A stretch of DNA of 33,624 nucleotides from Prochlorococcus sp. AG-355-J09 (lineage in GTDB: Bacteria > Cyanobacteriota > Cyanobacteriia > PCC-6307 > Cyanobiaceae): positions 1-33,624 of the forward strand of contig QCDO01000017.1 of NCBI GenBank assembly GCA_003278735.1, given 5' to 3'. The notes under the pieces are model-generated. The model searched no databases, had not been told where the DNA came from, and saw only the letters and a list, made by a program, of their open reading frames with translations. The position numbers and the translations under genes were made by a program. Numbering within the stretch: the first letter of the stretch is position 1; every line of letters begins with the position of its first letter. This document shows positions 1-8,627 of the stretch, one piece after another.

Positions 1-1
1 A

Positions 2-193
2 ATTAAGAATCTCCCAAAAAAAAGAAAAATTGAGCTTCAATCTTACAAGATAATATTCATTTTAAAAGATGTAGATCCAAAAGATCCCACTGAAGAGTTA
101 AGTTCCATATTGAGTAATTCTGAGGTAAATTTTGAAATAGAAAAGATTGAACGTATTTTAGATTCAAAAAATAAAAGTATGAATAAAAATTAA
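2..193 (+). CDS. C-terminal end of an unknown protein (partial)
   Basis: The window opens inside an open frame that starts before base 1 and ends with TAA at 191-193, giving 63 residues. The visible tail is hydrophilic and rich in Lys, Glu, Asp and Ser (for example KDVDPKDPTEELSSILS). There is no membrane segment or recognisable motif. The next gene begins 20 bases downstream on the same strand, so the two may be co-transcribed. I do not recognise the family. Calling it coding rests on the uninterrupted frame up to the window edge, its clean stop and the close spacing to the next gene. Confidence 0.6.
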   Translation: MKNLPKKRKIELQSYKIIFILKDVDPKDPTEELSSILSNSEVNFEIEKIERILDSKNKSMNKN

Positions 194-213
194 TTAAAAA
201 TATTCAACAAAAA

Positions 214-852
214 ATGAAAATAACAACAAAAACTGAAGCATTAAATATTGTCGAGACCTCTTACTTAGCATCTCTTTCCTCTTTACTATGGGTTGCATTA
301 TATTATTTGCCAATTGGAGGCGCTTTATTAAGATTGATTTTACCACTCCCAATGATACTGCTGCACTTGAGAAGAGGAACCAAAACTGCATTGGAAGGTC
401 TCCTAATACAATTTCTACTTTTATTCATAATTATGGGCCCTGTTAGAGGAACTTTATTTTTATTTCCTTATGGGATCTTGGCTTTTTGGTTGGGCTGGTG
501 TTGGTTTAGAGAAAAAAGTTGGAGAGTTAGTGTAACGTTAGGAGTTTTTATTGGAACCCTTGGCTTTTTCGTACGTGTAATAGCATTATCTACGTTGGTT
601 GGTGATAATCTTTGGGTGTTAATTACTAGAGCAAGTTATGGTCTACTAGAAAAATTAATTGGATTATTAAATTTACCTTTTTCTCCCTCAATTTTAAGTA
701 TCCAATTAGGTGCAATTTTTTTAATAATTTTTCAAGAAATAGTTTATGTCTTAACGGTACATGTAGTTGCATATTCTCTGTTTCCAAGATTTAAATTAAA
801 TATCCCAGATCCTCCAAGATTATTAAATGGCTTAGTTGATTTAAATAATTGA
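214..852 (+). CDS. DUF2232 (YybS-like) integral membrane protein
   Basis: This 212-residue protein is almost entirely hydrophobic, with about five to six predicted membrane segments separated by short loops containing charged or aromatic residues (HLRRGTKT, FREKSWR). The layout, Gly/Pro-rich first helices and size resemble the cyanobacterial DUF2232/YybS family, whose molecular function is not established. It starts at ATG 214. Its TGA stop overlaps the TTG at 849 of the next frame, although the ATG at 864 is the more likely start of that gene. It is probably in one transcription unit with the CobT-like gene. The family name is from pattern memory, so the function should be left open. Confidence 0.7.
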   Translation: MKITTKTEALNIVETSYLASLSSLLWVALYYLPIGGALLRLILPLPMILLHLRRGTKTALEGLLIQFLLLFIIMGPVRGTLFLFPYGILAFWLGWCWFREKSWRVSVTLGVFIGTLGFFVRVIALSTLVGDNLWVLITRASYGLLEKLIGLLNLPFSPSILSIQLGAIFLIIFQEIVYVLTVHVVAYSLFPRFKLNIPDPPRLLNGLVDLNN

Positions 853-863
853 AAAAAGTAAAA

Positions 864-2021
864 ATGTATAGTACAGAATTAGGTATAAATTTTTTTGGAA
901 ATGAATCCAATAAAAAAAGACAATTTAATAAGATAGAAATACTAAAAAAGAATATCAAAAATTTAAAAATATTTCTTGTAATTGCAGGCACTAATACTTC
1001 TCAAATTCCAGGTATTTCCGCTGCAGGTATTAGTGCAAAATCAAGGCGAACAACTGCTCTCGCAGATGCCGAATTTTTGCTTGAGGGTGCTTCAAAAGAT
1101 CATAAATATAAATTGCCTCTTCTCAATGCAGGAGTTACTCCTGCATTAATCAGTCATGTTTGTTCAAAGCTCATAAATATTTATCCAGTTATTGTTCCTC
1201 TGGGAATAGGAGCAAAGCCTTATTTTAATCATTTGGTTGTAGAAGATAGAGATATGGGCCCATCTAATTGTCTTACTACTGGTAAATCGATGACTAAAGA
1301 GAGAGTTTTAAATCTCTATGAAAAAGGTCTTGCGATAGGAAAATCCCTAAAACAATCAGTTTTAATTTCTGAATCTGTACCGGGGGGCACCACAACTGCT
1401 CAGGCAGTAATGGAAGCTTTTGGGTTGCAGGTGTCTAATTTAGTTGGGAGTAGTTTATTTAAAGCTCCAAGAGAACTGAGAAGACAAGTAGTTAAAAGAG
1501 GACTTTTCAATGCAAATTTTAAGGCTGATTTCGACTCTTTTGATGTTGTTGCCGCGGTAGGTGATCCTTTCCAAGCTTTTTCAATGGGTCTATTAACTGG
1601 CGCAAGGTTAGCAAAACAACCTGTAATATTGTCTGGCGGAAGTCAGATGTTAGCAGTCATTTTGCTTGTATTAGAATTATTAGATGAAAAAAATAAAGAT
1701 GAATTTATTAAAGATGTTTTTATTGCGACAACTGGGTGGCTTGTGAAAGATGATTCTTTAAATGATTTAGTAAATCTAATTAATGAAAAATATGATGTCA
1801 AATTATTGGGTTTAGCAAGTCCTTTAAATTTCGAATCTTCAAAATACAAAGAATTGAGGGATTATGAATTAGGTCATGTAAAAGAAGGTGTAGGTGCTGG
1901 TGGAATATCATTGCTTGCTTTCTTAGATGGATTTAAAAATGAAGAAATAGTTTCATTGTGTCAACAAAATCTGGAATTGATGAAGGGCCTAGGTCAAATT
2001 TCTTTAGAGAAGGATTGCTGA
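864..2021 (+). CDS. cobT: CobT-like nicotinate-nucleotide phosphoribosyltransferase family protein (UPF0284)
   Basis: The protein has 385 residues from ATG 864. An in-frame TTG at 849 would add five residues and overlap the previous stop, but the ATG gives the N-terminus I remember for this family in Prochlorococcus (MYSTELGINFFG). Gly-rich stretches typical of the CobT fold are visible: an early AGTNTSQIPGISAAG segment, a central SVPGGTTTAQAV loop, and a C-terminal GHVKEGVGAGG loop. Canonical CobT transfers phosphoribose from nicotinate mononucleotide to the lower-ligand base of cobalamin. This cyanobacterial branch is distant and has long been listed as UPF0284. Marine picocyanobacteria are known to make pseudocobalamin, which has adenine as lower ligand, so a different base specificity is plausible but inferred. 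Its stop TGA is followed directly by the ATG of the next gene. Confidence 0.75.
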   Translation: MYSTELGINFFGNESNKKRQFNKIEILKKNIKNLKIFLVIAGTNTSQIPGISAAGISAKSRRTTALADAEFLLEGASKDHKYKLPLLNAGVTPALISHVCSKLINIYPVIVPLGIGAKPYFNHLVVEDRDMGPSNCLTTGKSMTKERVLNLYEKGLAIGKSLKQSVLISESVPGGTTTAQAVMEAFGLQVSNLVGSSLFKAPRELRRQVVKRGLFNANFKADFDSFDVVAAVGDPFQAFSMGLLTGARLAKQPVILSGGSQMLAVILLVLELLDEKNKDEFIKDVFIATTGWLVKDDSLNDLVNLINEKYDVKLLGLASPLNFESSKYKELRDYELGHVKEGVGAGGISLLAFLDGFKNEEIVSLCQQNLELMKGLGQISLEKDC

Positions 2022-3020
2022 ATGTTTTCAAAATTTGCAACCAGAAGAGAATTTTTAAATTTTGGTAAGCTTTCTCTTTTATTTTTCTTAAACTCTTGCA
2101 GTAATTTACCTAATAAAGTAAAAATTGCATTCCAAAATTCTTTTTATCCAGAATCTTTTAAAGATACGATTCCAAAAGATTGGAAGCAGGAAAAAATTAA
2201 TTTTGAAAATATTCGGCTACAAAAAAATAGAAACACAATTTTCAATTCTGACTTTACTTTAATAAATGATGGATGGATTTCTAATATAGATTTTTCAGAA
2301 TTTGAAAAAATAAATGAATATGTACTGTTCGAAAATTTAGATAAGAGATCGACATATTTTTTGGGAAATTTTAATCAAAATCATAGGAGTAAATTACTTC
2401 CTATTGGCGTAGTACCCTATACAATTATCATTAAAAATAATAAAGAATTAATAAATTCAGCCAGGACATCTTGGGATTTTCTTCTTTCTAAAAAATTAAC
2501 TGGGAAAATTATTTTTCCACAAAGTCCTAGAATAATATTGTCAATTGCTCAAAAAATTAATTCATCTAATTCTTTAAAAAAACTCAAAAGCCAAGCAATG
2601 ATATTTGATGATAAAAATATGCTCAATTGGTTGATTAATTCTGATGCTTGTGTCGCAATAGTTCCTTATAGTCTTTGTTCAAAATATTTAAAAATAGATC
2701 CAAGGCTTTCTTTAGTTTTTCCAAGCCAAGGCGTACCTTTGATGTGGCATTTTCTACTTAGTCGATCAAATCTAAATAATGCAATATTAATTCAATGGAT
2801 TAAGTCTTTAGAAAATAAATCAATAGTAGATAAATTAGTAAGCCAGGGTTGGTATCTTCCATTCAATAGTGATTATTCGCAAAGTAAATATAAATCTGAA
2901 ATGTTCCCCACCTCAGGACCTTCTGAGAAATGTTGGCAAAATAGTTGGTCTTTCCCTGTCTTAACAAATGAACAAAAAATTAATCTTGAAAATATCTGGA
3001 ATGATTCCTTATCCCCATAA
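2022..3020 (+). CDS. Periplasmic binding-protein-like putative lipoprotein, possibly polyamine/PotD type
   Basis: The 332-residue protein begins with a twin-arginine-like N-terminus (Arg8-Arg9, ATRREFLNFGK), then a hydrophobic stretch ending in LNSC. Cys26 could therefore be a lipidated cysteine. The rest is hydrophilic and carries the alternating pattern of solute-binding proteins, for example PIGVVPYTIIIKNNKEL and WDFLLSKKLTGKIIFPQSPR, where PotD-like proteins have their hinge and domain-closing segments. I infer an extracytoplasmic binding protein related to spermidine/putrescine-binding proteins. The ligand is unknown, and no permease or ATPase partner lies beside it. The ATG directly follows the previous stop. 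The 3' end overlaps the end of the convergent reductase gene by 12 bases. Confidence 0.55.
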   Translation: MFSKFATRREFLNFGKLSLLFFLNSCSNLPNKVKIAFQNSFYPESFKDTIPKDWKQEKINFENIRLQKNRNTIFNSDFTLINDGWISNIDFSEFEKINEYVLFENLDKRSTYFLGNFNQNHRSKLLPIGVVPYTIIIKNNKELINSARTSWDFLLSKKLTGKIIFPQSPRIILSIAQKINSSNSLKKLKSQAMIFDDKNMLNWLINSDACVAIVPYSLCSKYLKIDPRLSLVFPSQGVPLMWHFLLSRSNLNNAILIQWIKSLENKSIVDKLVSQGWYLPFNSDYSQSKYKSEMFPTSGPSEKCWQNSWSFPVLTNEQKINLENIWNDSLSP

Positions 3021-4151
3021 TCTTTTTGCAGGATTTTCAATTAATAAATTATGAGTTTCCTTTAATAAATTTGGTATATCTAATTTACTAGGACATCTAG
3101 GAACACATTCATTACATTCTTGACAAAATGAGGAATTTTTTTGTTCCCACCAGTGACCAGCTTTTCCTATTAAATTGTATCTTTCTTTTGAAAATTCTAA
3201 TTGGCCATAACCAATAGATATATTTCTTAAACGAAGTATTTCTGGAATAGGCACTTCATTTGGACATGGAAGACAAGATCTACATTGTTCACATTTGGTT
3301 GAGTTTAATCTTTCATTAGAAACTTCCTCAATTTTATTCAGGGCGCTTTTTTCAAGTTTTGTAAGCTTCTCGAATGAGTTTCTAAGTTTATGCGCAAATT
3401 CAAAATCTTTTTTGTTTGTCGCCCCCAAGGATAAAGTTGTAATGCCTTTTGCCAGCAGAAATCGATACGCTAATTCTAATGGATGAAAAGGCTTAGAAGC
3501 CTCTATCAAAATATTACTTGGAGAATACAATCTACCGCCTTTATCAGCAGGTGATATTGCTAAAACTCCCATACCTTTTTTTATAGCTACCTCTGCTAAA
3601 GCAATCTTAGATTGATCTAAATAATGTAAATGAAGACTACAAAAAGTAAAAACTTCACAGTTAATTGCATCTTTAATTAGTGAATAACTTCCGTGAGAAC
3701 TAAAACCAACTTGATCAACTAATTCATTCTCAAGTATCCAAGATATGAATTTCTTACCTTCTCCAGCAAGAACCCAATCTAAATGTTGTTTTAAGTTGAG
3801 TCCGTGAATTGCAAGATTATTAATTTTCTCACGATTTAAATTTTTAAGAGACTTTTTAAAATTATTTTTTAAAAAGTCAAAATCACCTTTTGGTAAAACT
3901 TTGGAAGTAATCACCCAATTCTTTTCTTTTATATTCTCTTCTATTGCTAATTTTTTTATTGAATTTCCAATAAGTGATTCAGCATCACCATAAGAGGGTG
4001 CTGTTTCTATGTGGTTAATACCTACATAATATGCATTTTTTATTATGGTATACATTTTTTCGAGACTTTCAGTTGCTCGCATTGTCCCTAAAGTGAATAA
4101 GCTCACTTTCGCCCCTCTACCAAATGATCTTTTTTGTGAATTTATAATCAT
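3009..4151 (-). CDS. Aldo/keto reductase with C-terminal 4Fe-4S ferredoxin-like domain
   Basis: The 380-residue protein starts with an aldo/keto reductase barrel. Tyr54 (APSYG), Lys84 (ITSK) and His116 (AIHG) match the catalytic tetrad. The usual Asp is Glu49 (HIETAPSYG). After about residue 285 comes a ferredoxin-like module with eight cysteines: Cys287, 290, 293 and 296, then Cys343, 346, 349 and 353 followed by Pro. This could hold two 4Fe-4S clusters. The architecture is known in bacteria as a predicted oxidoreductase of the aldo/keto reductase family, usually without a defined substrate. A cytosolic redox enzyme taking electrons from ferredoxin or NADPH is the reasonable inference. The gene is transcribed toward the putative lipoprotein gene and overlaps its end. 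Confidence 0.85.
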   Translation of the reverse strand: MIINSQKRSFGRGAKVSLFTLGTMRATESLEKMYTIIKNAYYVGINHIETAPSYGDAESLIGNSIKKLAIEENIKEKNWVITSKVLPKGDFDFLKNNFKKSLKNLNREKINNLAIHGLNLKQHLDWVLAGEGKKFISWILENELVDQVGFSSHGSYSLIKDAINCEVFTFCSLHLHYLDQSKIALAEVAIKKGMGVLAISPADKGGRLYSPSNILIEASKPFHPLELAYRFLLAKGITTLSLGATNKKDFEFAHKLRNSFEKLTKLEKSALNKIEEVSNERLNSTKCEQCRSCLPCPNEVPIPEILRLRNISIGYGQLEFSKERYNLIGKAGHWWEQKNSSFCQECNECVPRCPSKLDIPNLLKETHNLLIENPAKRLWG

Positions 4152-4263
4152 CGAAATATGATCAATTTCTTTTTATTTATTCTTTAATTTATTTATAGTT
4201 GAAAATCATTTAAAGTAAATTAAAGTAAATACAAAATTTTGCAAAAATATTTTTCTTAAATTT

Positions 4264-4917
4264 ATGTTTACAGGAATAATTCAATCAGTTGGAAAACTAA
4301 GACAAGAAAAAAATTTTTTAGAAATTGAAATTCTAGATAATTTATTTGACATGTCAATCGGTGACAGCATAGCTGTTGATGGAATTTGTTTGACAGTAAA
4401 AGAGATTTTTCAAAATAAATTTACTGTTGATGTTAGTGAGGAGACATTAAAAAAAACAACTTTAGGAGTAAAGTTGAACCTGAATCAGATTGTTAATTTG
4501 GAGCCCGCTCTTAGAGTGTCTGACCGTCTAGGAGGACATATAGTCAGTGGACATGTTGATGGTCTTGGAACAGTTGAGAATATTGAAAAATTAGAGAAAT
4601 CATGGCTTTTATCTATAAAGTGGAAAAATAATAATTTTTCGAAATATGTAGTTAACAAAGGCAGTATTTGTGTCAATGGTATAAGTCTTACAATTGCAAA
4701 ATATGAGCAGGAAGGAGAAATATTTACTATCGCGATAATTCCTCATACTTGGCATAACACAAATCTGAATAAATTAAATGTCGGTGACAGCGTAAACCTT
4801 GAGGCAGATGCACTAATTAAATATGTAGAGAAATTACTTTTATTTAATAAAAATAATAATCAAGATTTATCTTCAAATAATATTTCTTCGGAATGGCTTA
4901 AAGAAAACGGTTGGTAA
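4264..4917 (+). CDS. ribE: Riboflavin synthase alpha chain
   Basis: The 217-residue protein begins MFTGIIQSVG, the hallmark N-terminus of riboflavin synthase. It contains two homologous lumazine-binding repeats: about residues 1-95, including GDSIAVDGICLTV, and about 96-195, including GGHIVSGHVDG and GSICVNGISLTI. The enzyme dismutates two 6,7-dimethyl-8-ribityllumazine molecules to riboflavin in the last step of the pathway. Length is normal, with a slightly extended polar tail rich in Asn, Ser and Lys. It is a lone gene here, divergent from the aldo/keto reductase and convergent with the AbrB-like gene. The 112-base leader shows no structure I can recognise as an FMN riboswitch. Confidence 0.96.
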   Translation: MFTGIIQSVGKLRQEKNFLEIEILDNLFDMSIGDSIAVDGICLTVKEIFQNKFTVDVSEETLKKTTLGVKLNLNQIVNLEPALRVSDRLGGHIVSGHVDGLGTVENIEKLEKSWLLSIKWKNNNFSKYVVNKGSICVNGISLTIAKYEQEGEIFTIAIIPHTWHNTNLNKLNVGDSVNLEADALIKYVEKLLLFNKNNNQDLSSNNISSEWLKENGW

Positions 4918-4927
4918 AATATAATTT

Positions 4928-5281
4928 TTAATTTAATGGAATTAGATAAATTGTTTTTGACTCTTTTTTAAGATCGATTTTAAATTCCTGACCAGGTTCT
5001 AGACCTAATTTTTTGGTGTAAGCATGACCAATTAATAGGTTTCCATTGCCATGAACTTTGGTTTTGAATTCTGTCTGTCTGCCTCTTGAAACTCTATTAC
5101 CATTTTTCCCCTGACGACCATTTCCTATTTTGTAACCCTTAGCTTCGATAAGCGCCCTATAAAAACTTTTTCTTAAGATTCTTCCGCTAGGACCAACGTA
5201 CCCACAACCCTTTGCTATCTCTTCTTCAGATTTTTTACTTAATAATTTTGCTTTTTCAAGAAGCTCTTTTCCTTCAAGCAT
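4928..5281 (-). CDS. Cyanobacterial AbrB-like transcriptional regulator (cyAbrB)
   Basis: The protein has 117 residues. The N-terminal half (GKELLEKAKLLSKKSEEEI, then GCGYVGPSGRILRKSFYRAL) and the C-terminal AbrB-like strand region (HAYTKKLGLEPGQEFKIDL) match the cyAbrB family found throughout cyanobacteria. There the AbrB-like DNA-binding domain sits at the C-terminus, the reverse of Bacillus AbrB. In other cyanobacteria these proteins regulate nitrogen and carbon metabolism and bind DNA rather broadly. The basic central linker (GNGRQGKNGNRVSRGR) would suit DNA contact. It is the last gene of the - strand series here, ends 10 bases from the convergent riboflavin synthase gene, and its start is a clear ATG. 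Confidence 0.85.
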   Translation of the reverse strand: MLEGKELLEKAKLLSKKSEEEIAKGCGYVGPSGRILRKSFYRALIEAKGYKIGNGRQGKNGNRVSRGRQTEFKTKVHGNGNLLIGHAYTKKLGLEPGQEFKIDLKKESKTIYLIPLN

Positions 5282-5378
5282 TATCTGACAAATTTCTAAT
5301 TATATATTCTTACTAAAAAGGAGAACTGTGGCAATATAAATTAATAAAAAATATATTTAATTTTTTAAATTTAGTTTT

Positions 5379-5981
5379 TTATAAAAGATATAAGATAATA
5401 AATAAAATAACCCATATTCCATCTACAAAATGCCAGTACAATTCAACAGCTTCCAATGGGAACATATTTTGACTAGTTAATCTTCCACCATTGATTCTTG
5501 ATTGCCAAGCAATAATTAAAATCATTAAAGTGCCTAAAGTGACATGTAATCCATGAAAACCAGTAAGAGCATAAAAAGTACTTGCGAATAAGTTATCGGT
5601 TAATCCAAAAGGTAAATGAAAATATTCATATAATTGACATATTAAAAATATAATTCCAAGAAAAGCAGTAATAAATAACCATTTTTGGGAATCAGAGTTT
5701 TTATCTTTTAAAAGTGCCTTGCCTGCTTTATGGAAAGTTGCACTACTAACTAGTAACAAAATTGTATTGAGTGTAGGTATCGGTAGTTCTAATTCATAAA
5801 TTGCACCATCAGGTAATGGATTTACTGCTTTATAAGTTAAGTAAGCAGCAAAGAATCCAGCAAAAGTCATCCCGTCTGCAATTAGGAAAGTTATTAGACC
5901 AAACATTCTAAAGTCTTCATGTGTTTCATTAACTTCAGAATTATTTTTTTGAATTTCTTTTGAGCTATCTAGTGTTGTCAT
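5379..5981 (-). CDS. ctaE: Cytochrome c oxidase subunit III
   Basis: The 200-residue protein has about five membrane segments and the subunit III signatures FLIADGMTFAGFFAAYL near residue 30, TGFHGLHVTLG near residue 140 and ELYWHFVDGIWVILF at the C-terminus. Subunit III stabilises the oxidase core and does not carry metal centres. It is the promoter-distal gene of ctaC-ctaD-ctaE and begins 6 bases after ctaD ends. Length fits the short five-helix bacterial form. The N-terminus is a polar stretch with no signal peptide. Confidence 0.95.
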   Translation of the reverse strand: MTTLDSSKEIQKNNSEVNETHEDFRMFGLITFLIADGMTFAGFFAAYLTYKAVNPLPDGAIYELELPIPTLNTILLLVSSATFHKAGKALLKDKNSDSQKWLFITAFLGIIFLICQLYEYFHLPFGLTDNLFASTFYALTGFHGLHVTLGTLMILIIAWQSRINGGRLTSQNMFPLEAVELYWHFVDGIWVILFIILYLL

Positions 5982-5987
5982 ATGTTT

Positions 5988-7613
5988 TTATTTTGGTTCA
6001 GAAATTTCTTTACCATAACCATAAGGTTCTTCAACTAATGGAGCTTCTCCTTCCCAATTTTCAACTGGAGGTGGAGAGGATGTTAACCATTCAGGTGTGA
6101 GAGCATTCCAAGGGTTATCTCCAGCATCTTTTCCATTTCTCAAACTAAGGAATACATTAATTAAAAAAGGGATTGTACTTATAGCCATCAAAAGAGCCCC
6201 TAGGCTACTAATTTGATTAACGAACTGGAATTGAGGATCATATTCTGCAACCCTTCTTGGCATTCCATTTAAACCAAGCCAATGTTGAGGAGCAAAGCAC
6301 AAGTTAAATCCAATAAAGGTAATGATAAAATGTAAAATTCCTAATTTTTCATTGAGCATTTTTCCAGTTACTTTGGGGAACCAATGATAAATTGAAGAGA
6401 AAATAATAAAAACAGTCCCTCCATAAACTATGTAATGAAAATGGGCTACAACGAAATAGGTATCATGTACGTGAATATCGAAAGGTACCTGTGCCAAAGC
6501 AACTCCTGTAATGCCTCCAAAAACAAAATTTATAATAAATCCGCAAGAGAATAACATTGCACTATTGATGGAAATTTTACCTCCCCATAATGTTGCAACC
6601 CAATTAAAAAATTTTATACCTGTTGGAACAGCAATAAATGCTGTGGCAATAGTAAAGAACAATCTCATCCAAGGGGGCGTTCCACTTGTAAACATATGAT
6701 GCGCCCAAACAACTAAACCTAAAACTACTATCCCCATTACTGAAAAAACCATTGTTGTATATCCAAAAAGTGGTTTTCTAGCATGTACAGGAAGTATTTC
6801 ACTAACTAACCCAAAGGCAGGAAGGACCATAATGTATACAGCTGGATGAGAATAAAACCAAAATAAATGCTGATAAACTACGACATTGCCACCTAAAACA
6901 GGATTGAAAAAACCTGTATTAGCGATGATATCGAAGCTAAGTAGAATTAAAGTGCCTGCTAAAACAGGAGTTGATAAAACAACTAATAGACTTGTTCCAA
7001 GCATTGCCCAACAATACATTGGCAATTGCATAAGTTTTAATCCTGGCCTCCTTAATTTAATAATGGTCGCTATAAAGTTTATTCCACCAAATATAGAACT
7101 GCCTCCAAGTAATAGAACGCTAAGAATCCAAATAATTTGGCCCGATTGAGGAGTAGTTATGCTCAAAGGTGGATAAGCCGTCCATCCAGCCTGAGCAGCA
7201 CCCTCAACAAAATAGCTTGCTACCAGCATCAAACCTGAAGGAGGAATTAACCAAAAAGCTACTGCATTTAATCTTGGGAATGCCATATCTCTTGCACCTA
7301 CATAAAATGGAATTAAATAATTTCCAAAAGCACCATTAACTACAGGCACTATCCAAAGGAATATCATTATTGTTCCGTGTAAAGTTAAAACTTGGTTATA
7401 AACATCTCTTGGCATAAAGTCAGACATTGGACTGGCTAGTTCAATTCTTATAGCGCTCGCTAAGGTTCCTCCTATTAAATAGAAAAGAAAACCGCAGACT
7501 AAGTACTGTATTCCAATTACTTTATGATCAAGGCTAAAACTAAAGTATCTTAACCATCCTTTAGGTTGAAGGCTTTCATTATTAGTTTTTTGTGGATCAA
7601 TAGATATTGTCAT
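5988..7613 (-). CDS. ctaD: Cytochrome c oxidase subunit I
   Basis: This is the 541-residue, 12-helix catalytic subunit of a heme-copper oxidase that reduces O2 to water and pumps protons. Expected metal ligands are visible: His79 and His393 for the low-spin heme, His391 for the oxygen-binding heme, and His256, His305 and His306 for CuB. Tyr260 lies in SHPAVY and would form the His-Tyr crosslink. The motif reads YSHPAVY rather than HPEVY, so the D-channel glutamate is absent. This is the Tyr-Ser arrangement of A2-type oxidases. Lys334 (TGIKFF) is at the K-channel position. Its ATG overlaps the TGA of ctaC by 4 bases, suggesting translational coupling. Cyanobacterial enzymes of this type act in respiratory electron flow of the thylakoid. 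Confidence 0.97.
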   Translation of the reverse strand: MTISIDPQKTNNESLQPKGWLRYFSFSLDHKVIGIQYLVCGFLFYLIGGTLASAIRIELASPMSDFMPRDVYNQVLTLHGTIMIFLWIVPVVNGAFGNYLIPFYVGARDMAFPRLNAVAFWLIPPSGLMLVASYFVEGAAQAGWTAYPPLSITTPQSGQIIWILSVLLLGGSSIFGGINFIATIIKLRRPGLKLMQLPMYCWAMLGTSLLVVLSTPVLAGTLILLSFDIIANTGFFNPVLGGNVVVYQHLFWFYSHPAVYIMVLPAFGLVSEILPVHARKPLFGYTTMVFSVMGIVVLGLVVWAHHMFTSGTPPWMRLFFTIATAFIAVPTGIKFFNWVATLWGGKISINSAMLFSCGFIINFVFGGITGVALAQVPFDIHVHDTYFVVAHFHYIVYGGTVFIIFSSIYHWFPKVTGKMLNEKLGILHFIITFIGFNLCFAPQHWLGLNGMPRRVAEYDPQFQFVNQISSLGALLMAISTIPFLINVFLSLRNGKDAGDNPWNALTPEWLTSSPPPVENWEGEAPLVEEPYGYGKEISEPK

Positions 7614-8413
7614 AAATTTACCTCTGGTTTTTTATTTTTGTTAAACCATTCGTTGTAATCAGATTCTTCTTCAACAATTATGGAGGCTCTCATCCCTCCA
7701 TGATATGGGCCACATAATTCTGCGCAAATTATCGGATATTTCCCTACTTTTGTAGGAGTGAAATTTAGAATAGTAGGCTGCCCAGGAATAATATCCTGTT
7801 TAATGCGGAACTCTGGCACCCAAAAAGCATGAATGACATCTTTGGATTCCATTTTCATAGATACTTTTTGATTAACAGGAACGTGGAGTTCCCCTGATAT
7901 GAAATTGCCCTTGGGATAATTGAATAGAAATGCAAATTGCATAGCTGAAACTTCAATTGATAAATTATTTATTGCTATTTCATTACCAGAAGTTTGACTT
8001 ATTCCAGCCCATATTTTTTCAGTGTTAGAACTCATCATTTCGTGGTTATGATTTAGTTCTTTCATACCTCCCATTCGATCGTAGATGTTGTAGCTATATA
8101 AACCTATTAACAAAACAATTATTGAAGGAATAATTGTCCATACAATTTCTAAGCTTAAATTTCCCTCTAAAGCTATGCCATCTCCTATCTGATCATTTCT
8201 TTTCCTAAACTTAAATAAGCTATAAATAACTGCTATTGTCATTCCTATAAAAATAATTAATCCAATGATGAAAAGAATTTTAAAGAGTTCATCGTAAATT
8301 GGTGCATTAATACTTGCTTCCGCTGGGAGTAAATTTACATTAAAACCAATCCAAAAAGATATAGCAAAAACAAGCGAAATAATTAGAATTAAATAAATGT
8401 TTTTATTTAACAA
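7610..8413 (-). CDS. ctaC: Cytochrome c oxidase subunit II
   Basis: The 267-residue protein has an N-terminal hydrophobic segment (residues 5-25), a second membrane helix pair around 42-65 and 88-108, and a C-terminal cupredoxin domain. The CuA ligands are all present: His195 (VIHAFW), Cys230, Glu232, Cys234, His238 and Met241 (CAELCGPYHGGM). It accepts electrons from a soluble carrier such as cytochrome c or plastocyanin and passes them to subunit I. The start is a TTG at 8413, because no ATG occurs in the first 57 codons. It heads the ctaCDE operon and is divergent from ctaA across 214 bases. Confidence 0.96.
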   Translation of the reverse strand: MLNKNIYLILIISLVFAISFWIGFNVNLLPAEASINAPIYDELFKILFIIGLIIFIGMTIAVIYSLFKFRKRNDQIGDGIALEGNLSLEIVWTIIPSIIVLLIGLYSYNIYDRMGGMKELNHNHEMMSSNTEKIWAGISQTSGNEIAINNLSIEVSAMQFAFLFNYPKGNFISGELHVPVNQKVSMKMESKDVIHAFWVPEFRIKQDIIPGQPTILNFTPTKVGKYPIICAELCGPYHGGMRASIIVEEESDYNEWFNKNKKPEVNL

Positions 8414-8627
8414 TTGATCTCTAAAAATTTATATTTATATTCACAAGATATTCAATTTTTTTAATCCTGCATCCTTTGTTAAAAGAAAAACATTTAAATT
8501 CACAACTTCTTAAGATTTAAGAAATAAAAGGCGTATTATTAACAACTTTTTAGAGTTAATTGTCAGGGAAAAAAGATTAAATTAGTAAAAATTTTTTAAA
8601 TTAAACATATTAATTTTTAATTAATGT
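8414..8627. promoter_or_regulatory. Divergent promoter region between ctaC and ctaA
   Basis: This 214-base AT-rich gap is the longest non-coding stretch in the window. It separates the oxidase operon (-) from the heme A genes (+), so promoters for both must lie here unless transcription starts elsewhere. I see no clear inverted-repeat operator, and no single -10 or -35 pair stands out from the AT background. A shared regulator controlling both directions is inferred from gene order only. Confidence 0.5.

Noticed and set aside
4152..4263. FMN riboswitch upstream of ribE
   Set aside because: The 112-base leader is AT-rich and lacks the conserved G-rich core of the RFN element.
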